DNA from: Pseudobdellovibrionaceae bacterium
GTDB taxonomy: Bacteria; Bdellovibrionota; Bdellovibrionia; Bdellovibrionales; JAMPXM01
Length of the DNA stretch: 9,719 nt
Assembly: GCA_913776405.1 (NCBI GenBank)
Contig: CAJYOV010000348.1
Span: 1-9,719, forward strand
Direction: 5' to 3'
Numbering within the stretch: the first letter of the stretch is position 1; each line of letters starts with the position of its first letter. Positions 1 to 7,400 of this stretch are shown one piece after another. The position numbers were made by a program, and so were the translations under genes. The notes beneath the pieces are model-generated. The model was not told the DNA's origin and did not search any database. It saw nothing but the letters and a program-made list of their open reading frames with translations.

Positions 1-62
1 GGAAGGAAGTCAGAGAAGTAATAAACAGAAAATTTAGAGGGTGGGATTTTGAGGAGTTTTAT

Positions 63-959
63 ATGTCCCCCTTGTTAATGAACACGCCCTGTACCGAGAT
101 CGAAGATCGAGGTGTCAACCCGGCGCAGTTGAAAATGAAGATGGCCGGTGTCGAGTCCGAGAATCGAGTTGTCACAGAAGTTCAGTTGGAAAGACAGGGC
201 AAGCGCGGCTCGAAAGTAACTACTCGTAAACTGGCGGCAGCGTCTCTTAAATCCGTCGTGTTAACTGAACGCGACTTCGAGGTGCTCAATTTTATCCTTG
301 ATATGAAGTTCGCCTCCGCACGCGAGGTATTCTTGAAGTTCTTCCGAGTTACTCATGAGAACCTGGAATCGAAGTCAGACGCTTGGGCGAAGAAGCGACT
401 ACAGCAGCTAGACAAGGCAGGATTCATTCGAGGCACTTATGCTTTTTCAGAATCGACCAAGTACTACGTCGCAACCTACCGAGCATTCTACGCTATCAAA
501 AATTTTGCAGTCGGAGTCGCTCCGAGTAAGCCAACCTTTGGTTTCGATAACCGCACATTCATTCACGACAAGTTACTTCTGCAGACGCGCATTGAACTCG
601 AAACGACGGAAGGTGCAACGAACTGGATTTCTGACCGTATGCTTCGATCTGGAATGGATTGCTCTTTTGGTTTCTCAGCGAGCTTCGTTCCAGACGGAAT
701 TTTCACATCGTCAGATAACTCTTTGGTAGCGGTCGAATTGGACATTGCGACGAAAGCAAAGTCGCGCTACCGCGACAAAGTAAAATCTTACGTGTCACTC
801 ATTCGCAAGGCGAGTTCCGACTTGCGTATCAGCCAAGTTCGGTTTTTGTGCCACCGCGATCAACCTTTTCAAATTTTAAAACAAGAAACTCGAATCTTTG
901 GAGAGCTGTTCGTCGTTGAAAGAGTTAACGCAAACGCCTTGATTAGAGGTGCGGCATGA
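63..959 (+). CDS. Replication-relaxation family (Replic_Relax-like) mobilisation protein
   Basis: The 298-residue protein has a charged N-terminal tail (about 1-60), a winged-helix region (about 65-145, starting LTERDFEVLNFI) and a C-terminal α/β domain. The C-terminal domain has HDKLL (H168, D169), SDR (D191), PDGIF (P210, D211), VAVELD (E225, D227) and a following K239/Y243. This order matches plasmid/ICE 'replication-relaxation' proteins, whose C-terminal half is related to the PD-(D/E)XK fold and which are encoded beside conjugation or mobilisation genes. A DNA-binding role in transfer or replication is inferred from family membership. The start at 63 is chosen because GAGGAG lies at 51-56 with a 6-base spacer; the ATG at 78 has no comparable site. 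The stop overlaps the start of the coupling-ATPase gene (ATGA, 956-959), implying one operon and translational coupling. This gene has no lesion although its partner is broken. Confidence 0.72.
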   Translation: MSPLLMNTPCTEIEDRGVNPAQLKMKMAGVESENRVVTEVQLERQGKRGSKVTTRKLAAASLKSVVLTERDFEVLNFILDMKFASAREVFLKFFRVTHENLESKSDAWAKKRLQQLDKAGFIRGTYAFSESTKYYVATYRAFYAIKNFAVGVAPSKPTFGFDNRTFIHDKLLLQTRIELETTEGATNWISDRMLRSGMDCSFGFSASFVPDGIFTSSDNSLVAVELDIATKAKSRYRDKVKSYVSLIRKASSDLRISQVRFLCHRDQPFQILKQETRIFGELFVVERVNANALIRGAA

Positions 960-2289
960 ATTCGGTAGGCACAATGTTCGACCGCATTATGAAGCGCCCG
1001 AAGGAGCCAAGAGTTGTCCTCGGAAAAATCGAAGGAAAGTTTTTTGCCAAGGGAGAACTTACCGACAGTGAACAGAATCATCACGTTCATATTCTAGGAG
1101 CGAGTGGTTTTGGGAAAACGGTTTTGCTTTCACATCTGATCCGTCAGCGCATCGAACAAGGACGAGGTCTAATGTTTCTCGATCTGAAAGGAGATCGAGA
1201 AACAATTGAGAAGTTCACCGGCTTCGCGAAAGCTTGTGGCCGCGAGGCTGATGTTCAAATTTTATCGCTGGGTCATATCGCAGATTCTACGCCATACAAT
1301 TTGATCGGAACTGGAACGCCGACGCAGATACGAGACCGAATAATGATGTCACTAAACTGGTCGGAGGAATTTTACCGCAACCAAGCATCGAGCTTCCTTT
1401 TAAAAGTTCTCATTGGCGCGTGCTGGTTGAGAAATACATACGGAGGTAGGTTAAATTTAAAGTCACTGCACGAACTATTGGCCTCGAAAGAAAGTATCGA
1501 GGAACTTTGCGCAGCGATACCAATGGATGAGCTTGAGATTCGTACACCAGTTGAAGAAGTGGTTCAGAACTGCGCCCAGTCCGACTACTGGAATAGCATG
1601 CAAGGTTTACGAACGCAGATTGAGTCCCTTATTCTTTCCGACTTCAGAAAGCTGATTGCCTCCAACGAAGGTGCGAGCATCGACCTGTTCCAATCAGCTA
1701 CTGAGTCCAAGCTTGTTTTTATCTTTTTAGATTCGAGAAGGTAAGGCGAAACAGCAAAAGCTGTTGGCCGATTTGTGATTCAGGATCTCAAGGGTGTCTC
1801 GGCTCGTATCGATGCTGACGTTCCAAAGTCTGAACGAAAGCCGTTTTCGGTTATAATCGACGAATTCTCAGATTTAGCGCAAGAGGACTTCATCGCATTT
1901 CTAGATCGCGCGAGAAGCAGCAAATGCTCGGTCGTCGTTGCGCACCAAGAGATCTCAGATTTGCAAAGAATCAGTCCAGAGTTCGCGGGCCGACTCATGG
2001 GAAACAGATCAACAATCTAGGCGTTTTTACAGAAGCGTGCGGAAAGTGCAGAGTTGCTTTCGAGCGTTGCAGGAAATCGCACAGTCATGAAGAAAACGGA
2101 GCGATACACACGGTTACTAGTTTTCGATGCACTTCTGGGGAGACATCAGTCCGCGAAACTGAGGAATTTGTTCTTCATCCAAACAAGATCAAATCACTGA
2201 AGGTTGGAGAGTGTATTTGCATAAAAAAATATCCGACATCTCGAGCGTACATGGTCAAGGTTTTCCCTGAGACCACTAAGATCTCGTAG
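956..2289 (+). pseudogene. TraD/TraG-like type IV coupling ATPase, broken by two in-frame stops and a frameshift
   Basis: Read through, this encodes about 444 residues of a short coupling protein, the hexameric ATPase that hands relaxosome-bound DNA to a type IV secretion channel. Visible motifs are Walker A GASGFGKT (48-55), FLDLKGD (74-80) and Walker B FSVIIDEFSDLA (D302, E303). The later block FLQKRAESAELLSSVAG and the C-terminal block GETSVRETEEFVLHP / IKSLKVGECI / YPTSRAYMVKV follow. Translation is blocked by TAA at 1742-1744 and TAG at 2018-2020, both in the original frame with family-like sequence resuming at once. Near the GGGG at 2137-2140 the conserved sequence moves to the -1 frame and ends at TAG 2287-2289. 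No N-terminal membrane segments are visible, so the type resembles soluble coupling ATPases. The start overlaps the upstream stop and has AGAGG at 945-949. The first fragment (262 residues, 956-1744) keeps Walker A but lacks Walker B, so it should not hydrolyse ATP normally. Confidence 0.8.
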
Positions 2290-2298
2290 CTGCACCAG

Positions 2299-3177
2299 TT
2301 AAAGTCCAACGAACTCGCGAACTTTCTGAAACCACGTAAGTGTATTCAGTTGGTTCGCGCGGTTACTTATCCAAGGTTCAAAATAAGCCGTATTAATTGC
2401 GACGCTGATGGTGTGACATTCATTGTTATCAGCCGTGCCGACGGTAGAAGAGTTAATTCCTACAATCATTGGCTCAGTCCACACTGTCGAAATGAGCGGT
2501 GCACCGGAGTCGCCCCGGCAATATCCGCTTCCAGTTCTTTGATCAATAACGACAATTTTTTCTCTAACAGAAATTTCAGATTTGGGTTTTCGAACTCTCC
2601 GAAGAACATCGGAATCTTTGGCTGTCTCATCAGTGATACCATAGCCGAGCAGCAGCAGTTCCTCTGACAGGTCATACTCTCGCTTGGTTAGCTTTAATCG
2701 CTCTTGGTCGGAGGGAGCGTCTGATCGCAGTTGGATAAGGGCTAGGTCCGAGTAGCTTTGAGGTAAACCATCGAAACCGGGATGAATCTCGATTTCTTTG
2801 GCCTGCATCTCAAGCTGTTGCTGGCGTCCGAGAGGGCAACCATCTTTCGTTAGGAAGAAAGCCGAGACATCGCCTGCTTCAGCATTCTGAACACAGTGAG
2901 CAGCGGTTAGAATCACCCGGTCGCGCAACAGGGCTCCAGTACAAATTGAATCAGTATCGTCGCGGTGAATTTTAAGTTTGAGAACTAACTTCTGGTCGGG
3001 ATCTGACAGCCCTACGGTTTCACCGCCGACAATCTCGTCTATTTTGGGGCCACTCTGATCAACTAGCTCGCATTTCATTAGCGGAGCAACCAGTCCAACT
3101 GCGCTGGTGGAGTCCGTCGCGCAGCCCGCTAGGAGAAAAGAAAGGATAAACAGAATCTTCCGCATGATGATCGTCAT
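2299..3177 (-). CDS. Trypsin-fold (S1 family) serine protease, predicted lipoprotein
   Basis: The 292-residue precursor has a short signal peptide with lipobox LLAGC (lipidated Cys19). It then shows the S1 landmarks: IVGG at 49-52 (zymogen cleavage site), TAAHC with catalytic His94, SDLALI with Asp144, and CRGDSGAP with Ser224. Cys79/Cys95 and Cys220/Cys254 sit where the conserved S1 disulfides are found. The residue six before Ser224, equivalent to trypsin Asp189, is Gly218, so trypsin-like Arg/Lys specificity is not expected; small or hydrophobic P1 residues are more likely (inference). The protein is probably anchored in the outer or inner membrane facing the periplasm or exterior. The ATG at 3177 gives MTIIMRK; the ATG at 3165 (MRKILF) gives an equally good signal peptide, and neither has a clear Shine-Dalgarno. 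Its 3' end lies 9 bases from the coupling-ATPase pseudogene on the opposite strand. Periplasmic S1 lipoproteins of this kind are frequent in predatory Bdellovibrio relatives. Confidence 0.88.
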   Translation of the reverse strand: MTIIMRKILFILSFLLAGCATDSTSAVGLVAPLMKCELVDQSGPKIDEIVGGETVGLSDPDQKLVLKLKIHRDDTDSICTGALLRDRVILTAAHCVQNAEAGDVSAFFLTKDGCPLGRQQQLEMQAKEIEIHPGFDGLPQSYSDLALIQLRSDAPSDQERLKLTKREYDLSEELLLLGYGITDETAKDSDVLRRVRKPKSEISVREKIVVIDQRTGSGYCRGDSGAPLISTVWTEPMIVGINSSTVGTADNNECHTISVAINTAYFEPWISNRANQLNTLTWFQKVREFVGL

Positions 3178-3280
3178 ATTGTGGGAAAAGGATTCTTACA
3201 AGCAGAAGGCATCGCTGGGGTATTACGGTAAAAACCACAAGATACTAACCATGCGAAAAATTGAATGATATTCGATCCCC
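3178..3280. promoter_or_regulatory. Divergent intergenic region between protease and β-barrel genes
   Basis: This 103-base gap must hold the start signals for both the leftward protease and the rightward β-barrel gene. It is fairly AT-rich, but I found no convincing paired -35/-10 hexamers in either direction. An ATG at 3251 on the plus strand opens only a five-codon frame. Neither flanking gene has a strong Shine-Dalgarno. Confidence 0.4.
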
Positions 3281-4003
3281 ATGCGTGTCGTTCTAGGCTT
3301 CTTATTTTTCTCACTAGGCTTGAGTGCACAGGCACTTGCGAGCGACAGCATAGAAACAATCTCTGTCTCGAATCTAAAGTTCGACAAGCCCTCGTCTGCC
3401 TCTCAAGAAGTTCCTCTCTCGTCTGGCTTGGGCGCGCTGGCTTCAATAAAAACAGGGATTAGCGGCTTTGGGCTAACTTATGAAAAGCCGGTAGCCGAGA
3501 GAATCATGTTCTGGGCACAAGCGTCTTATGGCGAATCTCTGACACTGATGGATCCGGCATTTGCGTCTTCAAGCAGAAATACCGACTACGTTTTTCTCGA
3601 TCAGAAGGACCGTGTTAGTTTGCAGGCAGGCGTTGATCGATATGTTTTCCTCAATAGGCGGCACACTTGGGCGGTATTCGGCGGGCTCGGGGCTGGTTTG
3701 GCCCGCAGTCAAGTTAAGGCAAAGTCTTACCCTGAGATTTGTCGATTCTGGTGTGGATTCGATCAAAGTAAACCATTTCAGGACTCGGCAATCGACTTAG
3801 CTGCCTTGGCTTCGCTTCGAATCGGCCTCAAGATCCGGAACATTCGAGCAATTGCGGGCCGAATGGATTTTGCTCTCGCCATCGTTAACAAGCCGCTGCG
3901 GTGGCCCAAATACGTTGAACTTGATACCGTCGAAAGCGGGCGGCAACAAGTGAACCCAGACTACAGTGGGTACTTGCAGGCTGAAACGACATTCAGATTC
4001 TAA
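3281..4003 (+). CDS. Predicted outer-membrane β-barrel protein, hypothetical
   Basis: The 240-residue protein begins with a classical Sec signal peptide (MRVVLGFLFFSLGLSAQALA, likely cleaved after Ala20). The rest alternates polar and hydrophobic residues with many aromatic and Gly positions, for example GFGLTYEKP, MFWAQASYGESL, VSLQAGVDRYVFL, WAVFGGLGAGLA and SLRIGLKIR. It ends in TTFRF with a terminal Phe240, the usual BAM-recognition signature of outer-membrane proteins. The size suits an 8-10-stranded barrel. Two cysteines in CRFWC suggest a disulfide in a loop. I do not recognise a specific family or substrate. The ATG at 3281 is the first start giving the signal peptide; no strong ribosome-binding site precedes it. 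It diverges from the protease gene and converges on the small membrane-protein gene at 4057. Confidence 0.72.
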   Translation: MRVVLGFLFFSLGLSAQALASDSIETISVSNLKFDKPSSASQEVPLSSGLGALASIKTGISGFGLTYEKPVAERIMFWAQASYGESLTLMDPAFASSSRNTDYVFLDQKDRVSLQAGVDRYVFLNRRHTWAVFGGLGAGLARSQVKAKSYPEICRFWCGFDQSKPFQDSAIDLAALASLRIGLKIRNIRAIAGRMDFALAIVNKPLRWPKYVELDTVESGRQQVNPDYSGYLQAETTFRF

Positions 4004-4030
4004 AGCGTCGAATTAGAATAAGTCTGAATG
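3990..4030. terminator. Bulged 14-bp hairpin between convergent genes, possible terminator
   Basis: CATTCAG (3990-3996) pairs with CTGAATG (4024-4030), and ATTCTAA (3997-4003) pairs with TTAGAAT (4013-4019). The loop is 9 bases and there is one 4-base bulge (4020-4023). The stop codon of the β-barrel gene is the last part of the left arm. It lies between the convergent genes ending at 4003 (+) and 4057 (-). There is no downstream T-run on the plus side and only a short TCGTTT on the minus side, so it is not a textbook intrinsic terminator; RNA 3'-end protection or attenuation is an alternative. Confidence 0.4.
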
Positions 4031-4056
4031 TAGAAGCAGATTCGATTGCGGGAGTT

Positions 4057-4359
4057 CTAGCGATTTTGTCTTCCATGCGCTCGGCCCACGATGTAGGCAA
4101 TCATGCCAACAAATATTAAGCGAGTTATCGGATGCTCATTGGTGAACAGAATAGTTGCGAAGCCAACGACGTACGTCCATAACTCAATTGCGTTGACATA
4201 AATGAACGGTATGGCGATTCCAAGAAGGAATAAAATGCCCAGCGCTGCCAGAACATTGTGTTTTATCTTTTGGCCAAATGACATCGCGGCGTATTTCTCA
4301 GCGTTTTCGCGCTTGATGCGCTCCGCTCCTGTCTCGATTTTCTCGGCTGTATTCGACAT
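4057..4359 (-). CDS. Small multi-pass membrane protein, hypothetical
   Basis: This is a 100-residue protein. Residues 1-34 are charged and helical, with several Glu and Lys/Arg. A long hydrophobic segment follows (about 36-56, VLAALGILFLLGIAIPFIYV). A second, weaker segment covers about 58-72 and a third about 79-92 (ITRLIFVGMIAYIV), before a basic tail GRAHGRQNR. Two or three membrane helices are expected. The start has a good ribosome-binding site (AGAGG, 4366-4370 on the minus strand, 6 bases before ATG). It lies 49 bases downstream of the helicase-nuclease gene on the same strand with no obvious terminator between, so co-transcription is plausible. No family is recognised. A membrane-acting partner of the helicase is possible but rests only on position. 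Confidence 0.65.
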   Translation of the reverse strand: MSNTAEKIETGAERIKRENAEKYAAMSFGQKIKHNVLAALGILFLLGIAIPFIYVNAIELWTYVVGFATILFTNEHPITRLIFVGMIAYIVGRAHGRQNR

Positions 4360-4380
4360 AAATCGCCTCTCGTATTCTTC

Positions 4381-4416
4381 TTATGACTTCAAGATCTGCA
4401 TCAGGGCATTATTCAT
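4381..4416 (-). CDS. Possible 11-codon leader ORF overlapping the helicase stop
   Basis: An AGGAG (4433-4437, minus strand) lies 6 bases before an ATG at 4416 that opens MNNALMQILKS and stops at TAA 4381-4383. It overlaps the last codons of the helicase gene in another frame and ends 21 bases before the start of the small membrane protein. It could be a translational-coupling or leader peptide, but such a short frame may be chance. The AGGAG would be paired inside the hairpin at 4422-4438. Confidence 0.2.
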   Translation of the reverse strand: MNNALMQILKS

Positions 4417-7400
4417 TCGATACTCCTGTCGCAGGAGTTTTCGTGCTTTGAATTGAGCGAATTAAACCAATTATCTTTTGCAGCTCTTGTCGTCGACTTT
4501 CGCGCCACGATGGACTCCAGATTCTATGAATCGTCCAGCCTCGTGACTCAAGAAAGCGCTGCCTGAAAACGTCACGCTCACGTATAGACACGCCCGAGTG
4601 GTACATGGCTCCGTCGCATTCTATGCCGAGGAGGTAGCGACTTGGATCGCTAGGATCTACAACTGCGAGGTCAATTCTGAAGCCGCTCTGACCAACTTGG
4701 GAATGAACTTCAAAACCGTGCTTGGAGAGTTCATTGAACACATCTTCTTCAAACGGGCTGTCGAATACCAGGTGGCCGGTTTGAGGACGCGTCGAAAGGT
4801 TTGGATTGATTTCGGCTAAGATCGACTCCAAACGGTCAAAGTTCTCGTCTGCGACAGCTTTTGCGTAGCACAGGTATTTCTGGAAAATCTTAGGTCCGGC
4901 ATGAGCCGACATCGAAGTGTTGATGTCGGTTTCCGGGTTTATCGACGACACGATATGAATTCGGCTAATGGCGCGCGTGACCGCAACATTTAGTCTGTTT
5001 TCGCCGCCGGGCTTGTTCAGCAAGCCAAAGTGTTGTTGAACTCTTCCGCCAGGATGAGCCGGAGCATAAGCAATTGAGAAGATGATAACGTCGCGCTCGT
5101 CACCTTGCACGTTTTCGATGTTTTTTACGAAAAGGCGCTCATCCAAAGGCAGTTTTTTATTCTGCTCCATAAGATTGGCAAATTCGGGATCCGCTTGGAT
5201 AGTTTGGTCGATCAGATCGAGAATATGATTTTTTTGATTGGCGTTGAATGTAATTACACCGACCGTAGGCGGAGTGTCTGAAAGCAGGGTTGACCTAATC
5301 AGTTCTAAAACACGATGAGCCTCTTGGTCATTTGTTCTTTCACTCCAAAATCCCTCGACCGAGTGCCACTGAATTGCTGGCTTGTTCCCCTTTACAAAAG
5401 GCACGACATTGGGCGCGATTTTCATACGCCCACCGTAGAACACTTCATTCGAGAACATGACGAGTTCTTGGTGCTTCGATCGATAGTGCCATTCCAGCAT
5501 CATTGACTGGTATCTAAGAGCTTTTTTTGCCAGAGCTAAAAGACTTGGTTCACTCGCAGCGTGATTGTCTTCGGTAGAATCTTCTTCGACTGAAGATTCA
5601 AAAAGTCGATTTGGCTGAAGTTGCTTCTCATCGCCAGCAATGATGACCTGCTTTCCTCGAAATATCGCAGGTAGCCCATTTTCCACGGTACATTGAGAAG
5701 CTTCATCAAAAATGACGACATCGAAGAGACCCTTTTTTAAGGGGAATGCGTCGGATACTGTTTCTGGCGAAACAAGCCACACGGGTAGAATCGAATTGAA
5801 ATGAGCTTGGCCACTGAACTTCTCATTCAGTTTTCTAACGGATGGAATGTTCCTCTTCCTCTCAACTTCGACTGCGAGAGAACGAGCAAACTGTTTTCCA
5901 GCTTCTGAGGAAAGCGAGTTCTTCATTCGTTGCTGAAGCACTCCGACATTGAATTCAGTTTTTAATTCCAAAAGCTTCTTTAGCCGTAGTCGAAGGATTT
6001 CGACTTGTGACGACTTGATTGCCGAAAGAACGGGATGTCGCCTTTCGAGCTCAGTATTCCAAGTGCTCAATACCGAGAATTTAAAGATCTCGCTCCAAGC
6101 AACTCTAGAGCTATTATCTAAAGTGGAGACAGTTTGAGCGATATCTTTAAGATCATTCGGCAGGCGGTTGCGCTGAAGATCGAGCGTCTTGAGAGTATCA
6201 AAATATTTGTCTAGAGGTTCAAACCGCTCAATGAACCAGACAATCTTTTCCGAGGCGCTTAGTAAGCTGCTGGCCTTGATCTGCTCAAGTTCAACGAGCA
6301 TTGATAGTAGACGGAGTGCTTTTGCATTAAGAGCTTGAAGTAATTTGCCAGATTCTTTTATTTCGGAATTTACGTATCTGTTTAATCGGCGGAAGTCGGA
6401 ATTGAAATATCTGAGAAGTCCCTTAAACTGCTCCCTTTGTTCGAATGCCGTTTTAAATTGGTCGATGTTCTGTATGTCTACATGGCCTCCAGACAAATAA
6501 CTTTGAATACTTGCTGCTCGGGTGGCGGTTTCAGATTTCAGGTCGATTAAAAGTAATCCAATTTCCCATTTAAGCTCTGGTCCGAAGGTTGAAAAATCCC
6601 GACGATTTTTGATTAGCGCCGTGGGTATCTCTGAGTGAAATAGCTCTTGGTAGCCAGATATAGCATTCGCTGTATCCATAACCTTCTGATAGTTTGAAGT
6701 AGCCCACTGCGAGTCCATTTTGTTTAGGATAGGCCCTCTGTATGCGGCCAATTCCGAATATATCTTTCCGGACATTTTCCCATATTTCGAATCCGTATAG
6801 GCCTTCGAAACGTCTTTGAGGGTCTGTGTGACTGCTTCAATTTCAGATGTCGGATCTGTGTGATATTCTTTTTCGCCTAATATACGGTTGCAGCTTTGCG
6901 CAAGAGCGCTGTAAAGCTGTTTTCTATCTTCTTTGGCGTCGTGGACAAGCGCTGTCATTGATCGCATGCCTTTAGCTGCAAGCCGATCATAGACGACATC
7001 AAGAGCCGCTCGCTTTTGAGAAACCAGCAGCACAGTCTTACCTTTTGATATGCAGTCAGAGATTAGGTTAACAATCGTTTGAGATTTTCCTGTTCCTGGT
7101 GGACCCCAGAGAACTATGCCGTCTGTCGATGGCTTAGAGAGTTCGAGAATAATTCGATCTTGGCTTGAATCAGAAGGAAGCAGAAAGAAATTGTCCTTCT
7201 CTGGTCGCGAGTCGATTGTTGAGATCTCTTCTGCTGCGCTAGACGAAAATTTGAAAGAGCCCAACTCTTCTGGTTGTTGTGTTTGATCAAGATACTCGTC
7301 TGTTAAAAAGAACGTAATGCCATCTAGTTCGGACTGATCCATCTCGAGAAATGCTTCATAGTCTTTTTGAAGACTACTATTCGATTGGGGGAAATGGCCC

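Noticed and set aside
106..174. Near-repeat ATCGAGGTGTCA (106-117) and ATCGAGTTGTCA (163-174), iteron-like
   Set aside because: Only two copies 57 bases apart, inside coding sequence and in frame; too little for an origin or oriT call.
1775..2020. Separate 81-residue gene
   Set aside because: It is in the same frame as 956-1744 and holds that ATPase's Walker B; it is the middle of the broken gene, not an independent one.
1742..2020. Alternative genetic code reading both TAA and TAG as sense
   Set aside because: Other genes in the window end at TAA, TAG and TGA at natural protein ends, and the same gene also carries a frameshift.
1924..2289. Separate 121-residue gene
   Set aside because: Only its last ~50 residues look like protein, and those are the -1-frame C terminus of the coupling ATPase.
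3174..3446. 90-residue minus-strand frame between protease and β-barrel genes
   Set aside because: It lies mostly antisense to the signal-peptide end of the β-barrel gene and has no protein-like pattern or ribosome-binding site.
4598..4819. 73-residue plus-strand frame opposite the nuclease domain
   Set aside because: Antisense shadow of well-conserved helicase-nuclease coding sequence.
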